From positions 3,460,772 through 3,524,771 of the forward strand of contig CP007444.1 in NCBI GenBank assembly GCA_000632805.1: a DNA stretch of 64,000 nt, in the 5' to 3' direction. Positions 33,784-43,019 of this stretch are shown piece after piece; within the stretch, counting starts at the first letter, position 1; the number at the start of each line of letters is the position of its first letter. The notes under the pieces are model-generated. The model saw nothing but the letters and a program-made list of their open reading frames with translations. It was not told the DNA's origin and searched no databases. A program made the translations under genes and the position numbers. The stretch comes from Dyella jiangningensis. Its GTDB lineage: Bacteria; Pseudomonadota; Gammaproteobacteria; Xanthomonadales; Rhodanobacteraceae.

Positions 33784-36315
33784 CTATGGACTCCCGCCGG
33801 CAATCCACCGGTAGTAGGGATTGCTGGCGTCCACGCGCATCACCTGCTCCAGCGCGCTGCCCCAAGCCTGGCGGTCGCCCCGGTACGCGGCCAAGCCTGA
33901 GGCGTAAAAGGTGAACAAGACGTCGTGCTGCATCTGCATCTCCGCTTGCAGCTCGGCGCTGGCGCCGCGAACGGGTGCCGGCGTCTGCAAGGCGATCAGC
34001 TCGGGCAGCACGCGCGCGATCTCGTTGCGGCGCACCCACGTGGCGTATTCGATGCTCGGTCGATCGTCGGTGACGGCGGGCGTGTCGCCGGCATAACGTT
34101 CCAGTGATGCACGGTCGGATACCCACGTGGCGAGCAGCGCACCAGGCGTCGCGACACCTACTTCGCGCAACGAGGCCGCCACCGTAGGCTGGTTGAAGCG
34201 CCGCTCGATCTGCATCGCGTCCAGTTCGATCGGATCGTTCGAGCCGACCAGCAGCATTTCGTGCAGCTCGGTCGTCCACAGCGTCGCGTGCGGGAAGGCA
34301 TCGAGGAAGGCGCGCACCATGGCGCGCGAATCCTCGTCGTTCTGCGTGGCGATCGGCCACCATTGCGCCAGCAGCCCGTGTTCGTTGAGGCGCGATGCGG
34401 CCAGCCGGTAGAAATCGCGCGAATAGAGGTTCACCACGCCCGACGCGGATGGCGGCGGCGGCTCCAGCGTGATCATGTCGTAGCGCTGCGCGCTGCGTAG
34501 CAATTCGCGTCGACCGTCGCGCAAGCGGATGTCCAGCCCCTTGTCGGTCGTGCCTGCGCCGTAATTACCCTGGAATTGCGGCGCGGCGCGCACCACGGCG
34601 GGCAGCAGTTCCGCCACCACGCGCGAGCTGAGCCCCGGATACTGCGACAGCGCCCCGGCCGTGATTCCGGTGCCGAAGCCGATCACCAGCGCGGACTTCG
34701 GTTCGCCGCGATGAATGATCAACGGCAGCAGGGCCTGCAGGCGCATGTAGCGCTGCGAGGGCAAGGTGTCGCCGGAGTTGGACACGCCCTGGATGTAGAG
34801 GCGATGGAAGGTGGCGTCCTCCCTGCCCTGCGCGAGCACGGCCACCGTGCCGCCACGGCTTTCCTCGTAATAGGTGACCCCGCCGCCGCGCGTCTGGGCG
34901 AGCAGGCTGGCCAGCTTGTCCGCCGGCGTCAGCACGGCCAATGCCAGCGAGCACGTGCCCACCAGCGGCACCCACCAGGATTTTCCATCGCGCGATGCGC
35001 GGCCGGCGAACACCGCCAGCAGTCCCACGACTGCCGCCGCCACGGCCAGCAGGCCGAGCGTGCGCACCAGTCCGAACGCCGGCACCAGCACGAAACCCGT
35101 CAGCGTCGTGCCCACGATGCCGCCCAAGGTATTGAGCGCCACGGCACTGCCCACGCCCTGCCCGCTTCTGCCGGGTTGCGCGCACAGCCGCAGCACAGCC
35201 GGGAACGCCGCGCCGAGCAACAGCGTGGGAGCCAGCACGATGGCGGCCGCCGCCAGTGCAAAGCGCGCGCACATCGCGGCGAGGCGATGGCCCGTCGCAT
35301 CGGTGAGCATGCCAGCCAGCGCCGCCTGGGCATCGCCGAGCCACGGACCCAGCCAACTGACCTGCAGCAAGGCCGCCAGGCCCGCGAGCGCAATGAGCAC
35401 GCCGAATGCCGTCCACGCATCGCGCACGCGTTCGGCAAAGCGCGCATAGATCGCTGCGCCCGCCATCAAGCCCAACAGATAGACGGCCAGCATCATGGCG
35501 AAGGCGAACGTGCGCGTGCTCATGAACTGCACCACGGTCTGCGACCACACCACTTCGTAACCCAGCGCGATGCCCCCGGCGATGGCATAGAGCATCAATG
35601 CGAGTCGCGTCGATCGATCGACCGTCGTTGCGCTCTCCGACGATGTCGTGGTGGGCGGCATGCGTGCGCCACGTTCCAGCACGGTCGCCACTGCTGCAGC
35701 CAACAGGTTCAGTGCCGCTGCCGCGAATGCCGATGACTGCACGCCCAGTATCGGCAACAACACGAACGGCGCGAGCAACACGCCGGCGATCGCGCCCGCC
35801 GTGTTGGCCGCATACAACCGCCCGCCCGTACGCGCAACACTGTCACGCGCGCAGGCGCGCACCAGCACCGGCAAGGTGCCGCCCATTGCCACTGCGGGCA
35901 CGCCGACCAGGGCAAAGGGTAACAACCAGGCGAACCAGTCGGTATGAAGTTCCAGCCACGCAAACGCGACGGCGCTGTGCGCCAGCAATAGCGTCGACGC
36001 GACGGCCAGCAAGGCGACGGCGCACTCGAGCCATGCGTAGAGACGCAACGGACGCGCCATGCGGTCGGCAATGCGGCCCAGCCATGCACCGCCCACCGCC
36101 AGACCGGCAAAGAAGGCGCTCACGGCGATGGTGACGGCGTAGACCTCCACGCCGACCACCAGCGAGAGCTGCTTGATCCAGAGAAGTTGGTAGACCAGCG
36201 CAGCGGCGCCGGAGCCGAACAGGAGCAGCGCAGGCCAGAACGAGGTGGCGGACGCTACGGGCTTGGCCGCGGAAGCAAGCTTTCCAACGCGGCGCTGCTG
36301 CACGGCACTGGGCAT
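33784..36315 (-). CDS. Spermidine-synthase-like protein fused to an MFS-like membrane domain
   Basis: About 843 residues. The first ~450 residues hold some 12-14 membrane helices (from ALLLFGSGAAALVYQLLWIK), followed by a spermidine-synthase-like methyltransferase fold (SALVIGFGTGITAGALSQY near 560). The usual Asp-rich aminopropyl-donor site of polyamine synthases is replaced by YDMITLEPPPPSASG, so true spermidine synthesis is doubtful. Such fused proteins are common and uncharacterised. An in-frame GTG at 36336 is an alternative start; neither start has a strong ribosome site. It lies 65 nt upstream of moxR. Confidence 0.82.
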   Translation of the reverse strand: MPSAVQQRRVGKLASAAKPVASATSFWPALLLFGSGAAALVYQLLWIKQLSLVVGVEVYAVTIAVSAFFAGLAVGGAWLGRIADRMARPLRLYAWLECAVALLAVASTLLLAHSAVAFAWLELHTDWFAWLLPFALVGVPAVAMGGTLPVLVRACARDSVARTGGRLYAANTAGAIAGVLLAPFVLLPILGVQSSAFAAAALNLLAAAVATVLERGARMPPTTTSSESATTVDRSTRLALMLYAIAGGIALGYEVVWSQTVVQFMSTRTFAFAMMLAVYLLGLMAGAAIYARFAERVRDAWTAFGVLIALAGLAALLQVSWLGPWLGDAQAALAGMLTDATGHRLAAMCARFALAAAAIVLAPTLLLGAAFPAVLRLCAQPGRSGQGVGSAVALNTLGGIVGTTLTGFVLVPAFGLVRTLGLLAVAAAVVGLLAVFAGRASRDGKSWWVPLVGTCSLALAVLTPADKLASLLAQTRGGGVTYYEESRGGTVAVLAQGREDATFHRLYIQGVSNSGDTLPSQRYMRLQALLPLIIHRGEPKSALVIGFGTGITAGALSQYPGLSSRVVAELLPAVVRAAPQFQGNYGAGTTDKGLDIRLRDGRRELLRSAQRYDMITLEPPPPSASGVVNLYSRDFYRLAASRLNEHGLLAQWWPIATQNDEDSRAMVRAFLDAFPHATLWTTELHEMLLVGSNDPIELDAMQIERRFNQPTVAASLREVGVATPGALLATWVSDRASLERYAGDTPAVTDDRPSIEYATWVRRNEIARVLPELIALQTPAPVRGASAELQAEMQMQHDVLFTFYASGLAAYRGDRQAWGSALEQVMRVDASNPYYRWIAGGSP

Positions 36316-36442
36316 GGAACTCACGCGAGGCTGCACTCCCTAGGAGTATGAGGTGATCGCCGGACGGCAGCGCAAGTGCTGGCGGCCGGCGATGTCGAAG
36401 CAAAGGATGCGGCGACCTCCATGTCGCCTGCATCGCAACCGA

Positions 36443-38110
36443 CTACTTGCCTTCCTTCTGCAGCATCGCCTTCAGCTTCGCTTCCGCCTGGTCGATGGAG
36501 AAGGTGGCCGGCGTCTGGCTGGGCGGGTAGTCCTTGTAGGTCGCCAGCAGCTCGAACACGCGGCGGTTGCCTTCGAACAGCAGATAGGCGTTGTCCGCCT
36601 CCCACTTCTCCCAACCCGTGGTCGGACCGATGCTCGCACGCTCGTAGGGATCCATGCGCAGGTTGTACAGACGCGGGGTGCGTAGACAGGTGAAGGGCTC
36701 CGCCCAGATGTTGAAACCGCCCGGTGCGCGCTGTTCGCAGAACACGACCTTCCAGGCATCCGGCCTCTGGCCATTCGGCTCGACCGGATCCCAGCGCACC
36801 GCGACGACCTCCGCATCGTCGTTGAAATAGAAGAACTCATCTCGCGGCGAGACATTGGTCTTGCCGGTCAGGTAAGGCAGGAAGTTGTAGCCGTCCAGAT
36901 GAACCTTGGCGTTCTTGCCGCCGATGCTGGTTCCCTTGAGAAGCTTGTTGGTGATGTCCGCATCACCAGCAGCTGCGACCAGCGTGGGAAACCAGTCCAG
37001 CCCCGACATCAAGGCATTGCTCACCGTATTGGGGCGGATATGGCCCGGCCAGCGGACCATCGCGGGCACGCGGAACGCACCCTCCCAGTTGGAGTCCTTC
37101 TCGCTGCGGAACGGCGTGTTGGCGGCATCGGGCCAGGTGAAGAAGTTCGGACCGTTGTCCGTCGTGAACACGACGATGGTGTTCTTGGTGATGCCGGAAT
37201 CATCGAGCGCCTTGAGCAGCTTCCCGACGTTCTGGTCCATCTCCCACATGCCGTCGGCGTACTCATGTCCATCGCCCAGACCCGCCTTTCCCTTAAATTC
37301 GGGACGGACGTGGGTGAAGATGTGCATGCGGGTGAAGTTCATCCAGACGAAGAACGGCTGCTTGGCATCGGCCTGTTTCTTGATATACGAGATGGCCGCA
37401 CCCGTGGTCTCGTCGTCGATGGTCTCCATGCGCTTTCTGGTCAGCGGACCGGTGTCATCGATCTTTCCGTCCGAGAAGGTATGCAGCACGCCACGCGGGT
37501 TGTACGACTTGAGGAATGCCGGATTGTTCTTCGGCCAGTACGGACGCTCCGGCTCTTCCTCGGCGTTCAAGTGGTAAAGATTGCCGAAGTACTCGTCGAA
37601 GCCGTGCTTGGTGGGAAGGAAGCGATCCTGGTCGCCCAGATGGTTCTTGCCGAACTGGCCGGTGGCGTAGCCCAGACCCTTCAGCGCCTGCGCAATAGTG
37701 ACGTCGCGATCCTGGATACCTACCGGCGCACCGGGAATACCCACTTTCGACATGCCCGTGCGCAGCACGTTCTGTCCGGTGATGAACGTCGAGCGACCCG
37801 CCGTGCAGCTGTTCTCGGCGTAGTAGTCAGTGAAAATCATGCCCTCACGGGCTATGCGATCGATGTTCGGTGTGCGATAGCCCACCAGGCCCATCGAATA
37901 GGCACTGATGTTCGACTGGCCAACGTCGTCACCGAAGATCACCAGGATGTTCGGCTTGCCGTTGTCGCCCTGCTCTTGCTGCTGGTCCTGCGCTGGCCGT
38001 GCCTTGACGGCACTGGGCTCCATGGTGACAGCGCCAACGACGAGCAAGGCCGTCGCGACTACCGTCGTGAGTGATTTCAACAAGGTACTGCGCTGCCACG
38101 GGGGAAACAT
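36443..38110 (-). CDS. Type I sulfatase (formylglycine arylsulfatase family)
   Basis: 555 residues with a signal-like N-terminus (about 10-30). Alkaline-phosphatase-fold metal ligands DD61-62 (VIFGDDVGQ) and DN in TTDNGPN are visible. The formylglycine site is C102-T-A-G-R, a CxAxR variant of the common CxPxR, within NSCTAGRSTFITGQ. AGGAGGT precedes the ATG. It hydrolyses a sulfate ester in the periplasm; the substrate is unknown. It follows the exported HAD gene by 99 nt, a pairing that may reflect joint scavenging of sulfate and phosphate esters. No maturase gene is in the window. Confidence 0.9.
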   Translation of the reverse strand: MFPPWQRSTLLKSLTTVVATALLVVGAVTMEPSAVKARPAQDQQQEQGDNGKPNILVIFGDDVGQSNISAYSMGLVGYRTPNIDRIAREGMIFTDYYAENSCTAGRSTFITGQNVLRTGMSKVGIPGAPVGIQDRDVTIAQALKGLGYATGQFGKNHLGDQDRFLPTKHGFDEYFGNLYHLNAEEEPERPYWPKNNPAFLKSYNPRGVLHTFSDGKIDDTGPLTRKRMETIDDETTGAAISYIKKQADAKQPFFVWMNFTRMHIFTHVRPEFKGKAGLGDGHEYADGMWEMDQNVGKLLKALDDSGITKNTIVVFTTDNGPNFFTWPDAANTPFRSEKDSNWEGAFRVPAMVRWPGHIRPNTVSNALMSGLDWFPTLVAAAGDADITNKLLKGTSIGGKNAKVHLDGYNFLPYLTGKTNVSPRDEFFYFNDDAEVVAVRWDPVEPNGQRPDAWKVVFCEQRAPGGFNIWAEPFTCLRTPRLYNLRMDPYERASIGPTTGWEKWEADNAYLLFEGNRRVFELLATYKDYPPSQTPATFSIDQAEAKLKAMLQKEGK

Positions 38111-38209
38111 GGGGTACCTCCTGGGTGTTGCGGTTGCAAAGGCAACCGGCGGTCATCACACAAGTCGTTCCATGACGGCACCCGGCCGGGTGTCGCGACG
38201 CTCACTGCC

Positions 38210-39241
38210 TTACTTCTTGTCCGCGGGGAAAATCACCTTCCAGTCCTTTTTCATGTCGACCACGGTCCAGCCTTTGGCCGTGGCTTCATCAAGCGCCTTA
38301 TCCAGTTTTCCCACCGAGGACTGCCGGTCGTACGCCCATTCGCGCTCGCCATCGGTGTGGTGCACCAGGCCAGCGAAGCGCGCGCCATCGCCTGACGCCG
38401 TCCACTCGAGCATCTGCTGGTCGCCATCGGAATTCCCAAACGCGAAGATCGGCTTACGCCCGATGAAGCGCTCGATGCCCACCGGCTTGCCCGGGCCATC
38501 GTCGATCAGCGCCACCCTGGCTTCCTTCATCAGCACCGGCTTGCCATCGCGCAGTTCGAACTTCAGTTCGCCCTGGCTGCCGATGATCTGTTCCGGCGGA
38601 ATGCCATAGACGGCCGTTGCCCACGCACGCATGAAGTCCTGCCCGCCGCCCGAGACGATGTACGTCTTGAAACCGTTGTCGCGCAGGTAATGCACCAACT
38701 CGAGCATCGGCTGGTAAACCATTTCGGTGAAGACGCGATGCGTCTCGGGATGGCGCGCGGTGGAGACCCACTCGTTGACGTTTCGCTCAAAGGCTTCCGT
38801 GGTCATGCCGGCGTGCGTTGCCGCCATCAGCTGGGCGATGCCCTTCTCGCCGGAGGCAGCCACGCCCTTGAGATCGCCGGCCAGCGCCGACTTGAAAGGC
38901 TCGGTGGTCTTCCACTCAGGATGCTGGGGAGATTGCGCCTTGACCTGGTCGATCACGAAAAAGAACTGGGAATAGATGGGCTGTTCCGCCCACAGCGTGC
39001 CGTCGTTGTCGAATACGGCGATGCGCTGTTCGACCGGCACGAACCCGGGCGAACCGGTGGCAGTCACCTGTTTCACGAAGTCCACGATGCGTTGCTTGCC
39101 AGCGCCGTCGTTCCACGAAGGCAAGGCATCCTGTGCCGCAGCCTGCGCCCCACTCCACCACAGAAGCCCACACAGACATAAGAGAAGCGCATGCCATGTC
39201 CCGAGGGCACGCGGCGCAGCGGCGACAGTGGTCTTGGCCAT
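38210..39241 (-). CDS. Exported HAD-superfamily phosphatase
   Basis: 343 residues from the ATG at 39241, chosen for its AGGGAGAG site; upstream ATGs in frame are less supported. Membrane/signal segment at about 14-34 (HALLLCLCGLLWWSGAQA). HAD motif I is VFDNDGTLW, motif II YIVSGGG, and motif III/IV FAFGNSDGD. A phosphoserine-phosphatase-like hydrolase, probably periplasmic. It is the first gene of the leftward series with the sulfatase. Confidence 0.85.
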   Translation of the reverse strand: MAKTTVAAAPRALGTWHALLLCLCGLLWWSGAQAAAQDALPSWNDGAGKQRIVDFVKQVTATGSPGFVPVEQRIAVFDNDGTLWAEQPIYSQFFFVIDQVKAQSPQHPEWKTTEPFKSALAGDLKGVAASGEKGIAQLMAATHAGMTTEAFERNVNEWVSTARHPETHRVFTEMVYQPMLELVHYLRDNGFKTYIVSGGGQDFMRAWATAVYGIPPEQIIGSQGELKFELRDGKPVLMKEARVALIDDGPGKPVGIERFIGRKPIFAFGNSDGDQQMLEWTASGDGARFAGLVHHTDGEREWAYDRQSSVGKLDKALDEATAKGWTVVDMKKDWKVIFPADKK

Positions 39242-39783
39242 CCGGCTCTCCCTTTCATCCATCGCGTGGGGAGCCGGCCATCGTGCAAGGCGCGCATTAC
39301 TCCCTGACAGCGTGGCCCGCCTTCGTATGCAGGACACGCCTTTGACATGCATCTGCCAGCATGTCTGCCCTCACCATTGCGGATTGCCGGGCCAGTGACA
39401 ATTGGGGAGTCTACGTAGCGTTTCTACGCAAAATTACTGAGATCGCGTGCGAGGCCGCATCGCTGCTTGTTTTGTTGCGTGATGAGCGGGTGAAGACGAA
39501 AAGCGAAACCTTGCGATGTGGCACGCCATCGGCGCGATAATCGCCATGACCATGGGGAGCCGGCGCAACGCGCGCCGACATCGGCTCGACCACCGCCCGA
39601 CGAACGAGGACTTCCCGTCCAGGGATGGCGTGTTCTTGTGCAGGAGCGGGCGCGTCGTGGCACATCGTGTCGATCCATCAGCGACAACGACATCGCGCTT
39701 TGAGCTTTCGGGCGAAGCGCTGCCGTGCGCGTATCGGTTGTCCGCCCCTGCCGGTTCCTCTCATTGCCGGTTCGGAGCACCTC
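39242..39783. other. 542-nt intergenic region ahead of the TIR cluster
   Basis: It separates the leftward HAD gene from the rightward small-protein/TIR cluster and should hold promoters for both. The only structured element I see is the palindrome CTACGTAG at 39411-39418, followed by CGTTTCTACGC. ORFs through it are antisense shadows or lack ribosome sites. Confidence 0.5.
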
Positions 39784-40293
39784 ATGGCCATACACACGCT
39801 TCCCGTGACACTGATCGCGCGCCGGGGCCAGCCACCTTTTCTCGTGGTGGATGTTCCCAAGAGCATCCTGCGCGTCAGCCGCAACCCCAGGCCGCAGACC
39901 ATTCGCTGGTGGCTGCAACACCCGGGTGCGTCGGGCCGCTTCAACGCGCCGGACGATGCGATATCGCCGGGCTTCCTCTGGATAAGCGCTCCTTTTCCAG
40001 GGATCTTCAGCCCGCCCAAGGTGGGCGATCGCGGGCAATCCCTCACTGTGCTGGACGATCACGACATCGAGGAGAAGATCGGCACCTGGTTCTACCGACT
40101 GAGTGCCACGATCGACGGCGTGGTCTACCGCACGCGCTTCAAGTCGCCCTATTCCGCGCGGGTTCGTGCCTTGCGCAGCAGCCGCATGTTGGCGGCCACC
40201 ACCAGCACCTCCACCGTTACATCGTCCTCGCTGACCTTGATCACCGGCAACGACCCGCAATCGGCCGGCAACCCCACGATCAAGAACCGCTGA
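39784..40293 (+). CDS. Small protein A of the TIR cluster (C-terminal NPTIKNR tag)
   Basis: 169 residues from the ATG at 39784 (GGAG upstream); the frame is open further but without support. No signal peptide. The core (about 5-130) looks like a beta sandwich: IRWWLQHPG, then FPGIFSPP, GQSLTVLDDHD, IGTWFYRLSATIDGVVYR. The same order of elements occurs in the 133-residue protein at 43020. A Ser/Thr-rich linker (about 139-155) leads to the end GNPTIKNR. No family is recognised. It is 30 nt before the 59-residue gene with the same tail. Function unknown. Confidence 0.65.
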   Translation: MAIHTLPVTLIARRGQPPFLVVDVPKSILRVSRNPRPQTIRWWLQHPGASGRFNAPDDAISPGFLWISAPFPGIFSPPKVGDRGQSLTVLDDHDIEEKIGTWFYRLSATIDGVVYRTRFKSPYSARVRALRSSRMLAATTSTSTVTSSSLTLITGNDPQSAGNPTIKNR

Positions 40294-40323
40294 TCGGCAA
40301 GCACGACTCCTGGGAGAACGAGC

Positions 40324-40503
40324 ATGTACACGATCTTCGATAGCCAATCGACCGCAGCTTCTCGCCTTACTTTCACAAGGGCCTCCACCTCGGCGCCTGC
40401 ACCCGCGCCTTCGCCCGCGCCAGCCCCCGCACCCGCTCCGGCGCCGGCACCTGACCTGAGCCCCAAGCCGGATACGAGCAACCCGCTGATCAAGAACCGC
40501 TGA
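40324..40503 (+). CDS. 59-residue Pro/Ala-rich small protein B (C-terminal NPLIKNR tag)
   Basis: The ATG at 40324 has GGGAGAA just upstream. Residues about 20-45 are a PAPAPAP spacer, followed by DLSPKPDTSNPLIKNR and TGA. The last seven residues match those of protein A and nearly match protein C. It looks like a flexible arm presenting the tag rather than a folded domain. Low complexity makes coding statistics unreliable; the conserved tail, ribosome site and spacing support it. Confidence 0.55.
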   Translation: MYTIFDSQSTAASRLTFTRASTSAPAPAPSPAPAPAPAPAPAPDLSPKPDTSNPLIKNR

Positions 40504-40585
40504 CAAGGTGCGCATGGGCATGCGTGCGGCATAGCCTCGCGTGAAGACGGCATGAAGGAGCTTGCGCGAACGGAATACGCCATAC

Positions 40586-40609
40586 GGACGGTCGGGCGTT
40601 TGGCCGTCC
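40586..40609 (+). terminator. Possible hairpin between small-protein and TIR genes
   Basis: GGACGG...CCGTCC, extendable by two weaker pairs, lies 83 nt after the protein B stop. There is no T run. It may attenuate transcription into the TIR gene. Confidence 0.3.
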
Positions 40610-40763
40610 AGAAGGCTCATGCGTCCAAAGCCGTGCTAGGCTGCGCAACCTAGGGGAGCCAGCCGATGTACGCGCGTCAGTGCTGGCCAAGTTTCACCGC
40701 CGCCCATGAATGAGGATTGCCCGGCAAGGGATTGCACTAGCTGGTACAGGAGTGCGACTCGTC

Positions 40764-42956
40764 ATGGCGCAGGAAACCGGCGTGCCGGCCTTTCGGTATC
40801 GCGCATTCATCAGTTACAGCCACCAGGACAAAGCCTGGGCCGACTGGCTGCATCGTTCGCTGGAAAGCTATCGCATTCCGCAGCGGCTGGTGGGCCAGGA
40901 AACCGCCGCGGGCATAGTGCCCAGGCGCCTGCTGCCGATCTTCCGCGACCGCGACGAATTGGCCAGCGCCACCGACCTGGGTCGCAAGGTCAACGAGGCG
41001 CTGTCCGAATCGGCGAACCTGGTGGTGATCTGCTCACCTCACTCGGCAACGTCGCATTGGGTCAACGAAGAAGTGCTGGCCTTCAAGCGGCTGGGCCACG
41101 CGGACCGCATCTTCTGCCTGATCGTCGATGGTGAGCCCAACACCAGCGAAGTCGCAGGCCGCGAAGCCGAGGAGTGTTTTGCTCCCGCGCTGCGCTTTGG
41201 ATGGGACGGCGTCGGTGGCTTGTCCGACCAGCGCACCGAGCCCATCGCCGCCGACGCACGTCCGGGCAAGGACGGCCGGACCAATGCCAAGCTGAAATTG
41301 ATTGCCGGCCTGCTCGACATCGGCTTCGACCAGCTCAAGCAACGCGAGCAGCAACGCCACCAGCGGCGGCTCGCAGCCATCGCCGCGGTCGCCGTCGGCA
41401 TCACCCTGATGACGTCGACGCTGGCCATCATCGCTGTACGCGCGCAACGCGTCGCGGAGCGCGAGCGCAACCAGGCGGAAGGCCTGGTCAGCTTCATGCT
41501 GGGCGATCTCAACGACAAGCTGGGCCAGGTGCAGCGCCTGGACATCATGGAAGCGGTCGACGATCGCGCCATGGCCTATTTCCAGTCCTTGCCGAACAAC
41601 GACGTCACCGACGTGTCGCTCGCACAGCGTGCCAAGGCGCTGGAGAAAATCGGCAGCGTACGCACGGACCAGGGCCATCTCGATGCCGCCATGCAGTCCT
41701 ATCAGGCAGCCGCGAACATTGCGCGGTCACTGGCTGAGCGCGAGCCGGGCGATGTGCCCAGGCAAGTGGCCTACTCGCGCGTGCTCGCGTTCATCGGAAT
41801 TACCGAGTGGTATCGCGGCGACCTGGCGGCTGCCGAGAAGAACTTCACGATGGCCCAGGATGTCCTGCGGCGCACGCCACTGACCGGCACGCCGGACAAG
41901 GAATTCATCCAGCAGTGGGCCACGGTGGACAACAACCTGGGACATGTACTGGAGTCGCAAGGCAAGCTTGACCAGGCCGCCACCCAATACCAGAGCATGC
42001 TCGCGCATTGCCGCGAACTGGTGCGCGGCAAGAACCCCAAGACGGATTGGCAGGAGCTGCTCGGCGAGGCACATAACAACCTCGGCAAGATCGCGCTGAT
42101 GCAGGGCGACCTCGCCACCGCCATCGCCGAATACCGCGCCGACGACGCGATTGAAACCACGCTGAGCGAACGCGATCCCAGAAACCACGACCAGAAGGAA
42201 AACATGGTGCGCGTGCGTGCCATCCTGGGCCGTACGCTCGCGCTGGGTGGTGACGTCGATGTGGGTGGCGAACACCTGCAGCAAGCCATCGATGGCGCCA
42301 TGCAACTATCCGAATTCGAACCCAAGGAGACGGGGTTTCGCGCCAAGGTGGCGCTGTATTCCACGCAGCTCGCACGACTTCGCCGCCTTGCCGGCGATCA
42401 CGGTGCGGCGAAGCAGTTGAACGATCGCGCGCTCAGCATCTTCGGGGACATCACCCGCCAGGATCCGAGCAATGCCGAGTGGAAGCAGGACTTCGCCGAG
42501 GCGCAGGTGGAGCAGGCCGCACAGTCGCTCGCCACCGGCAGCGCGGAGCAGGCGCACGCGCAGGCTTTGCAGGCGCTGGCCGTACTCGGCCCCATGCATG
42601 ACAACCAACCGGGAGAACGCACCCTGCTGCTGGACAGCACGTCCGCACGACTGCTGCTTGCCGCCAGCACCATCGATGCGGAGAAGGCCACGCAATGGCG
42701 CCAACAGGCGCTCAAGGACATCGCGTCGGTGACCAGCGGCGCCGCCGACCCTCGCCTGCTTGCATTGCGCGTCCGCGCCCTGCTGAGCCTTGAACGCGCG
42801 CCGGAAGCCACGCCCCTCGTACAGCAGCTGTGGGATTCGGGTTACCGCGATCTGGACCTGCTCTCCGCGCTGAAGCAACGCGACATTGACTACCCCGCCA
42901 ATGCGGCGTTCCAGCAGCGCCTCCAGGCTGCGCTCGCCAGGAGCGACCCGCAGTAG
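40764..42956 (+). CDS. TIR-domain protein with a membrane helix and TPR array
   Basis: 730 residues. The TIR domain (about 10-150) opens RAFISYSHQDKAWADWLHRS, has a BB-loop-like FRDRDELASATDLG and a helix SHWVNEEVLAFKRL carrying E102/E103, where NAD-cleaving TIRs keep their catalytic Glu. One membrane helix spans about 203-226. About 500 residues of TPR-like repeats follow (for example AKALEKIGSVRTDQGHLDAA, NNLGHVLESQGKLDQAATQY, NNLGKIALMQGDLATAIAEY). ATG 40764 with AGGAG 11 nt upstream is preferred to ATG 40710. Possible role: membrane-tethered NADase or scaffold triggered through the TPRs; the enzyme activity is unproven. Confidence 0.85.
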   Translation: MAQETGVPAFRYRAFISYSHQDKAWADWLHRSLESYRIPQRLVGQETAAGIVPRRLLPIFRDRDELASATDLGRKVNEALSESANLVVICSPHSATSHWVNEEVLAFKRLGHADRIFCLIVDGEPNTSEVAGREAEECFAPALRFGWDGVGGLSDQRTEPIAADARPGKDGRTNAKLKLIAGLLDIGFDQLKQREQQRHQRRLAAIAAVAVGITLMTSTLAIIAVRAQRVAERERNQAEGLVSFMLGDLNDKLGQVQRLDIMEAVDDRAMAYFQSLPNNDVTDVSLAQRAKALEKIGSVRTDQGHLDAAMQSYQAAANIARSLAEREPGDVPRQVAYSRVLAFIGITEWYRGDLAAAEKNFTMAQDVLRRTPLTGTPDKEFIQQWATVDNNLGHVLESQGKLDQAATQYQSMLAHCRELVRGKNPKTDWQELLGEAHNNLGKIALMQGDLATAIAEYRADDAIETTLSERDPRNHDQKENMVRVRAILGRTLALGGDVDVGGEHLQQAIDGAMQLSEFEPKETGFRAKVALYSTQLARLRRLAGDHGAAKQLNDRALSIFGDITRQDPSNAEWKQDFAEAQVEQAAQSLATGSAEQAHAQALQALAVLGPMHDNQPGERTLLLDSTSARLLLAASTIDAEKATQWRQQALKDIASVTSGAADPRLLALRVRALLSLERAPEATPLVQQLWDSGYRDLDLLSALKQRDIDYPANAAFQQRLQAALARSDPQ

Positions 42957-43019
42957 CGACCTTTCCGCCCAGAGGCACCCATTGAACAGGGACCCCACCG
43001 CATCCTGACCTAGGAGCAC

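Noticed and set aside
39516..40343. 275-codon ORF overlapping small protein A in another frame
   Set aside because: No ribosome site and no tag at its end; the protein A frame has both, plus similarity to protein C.
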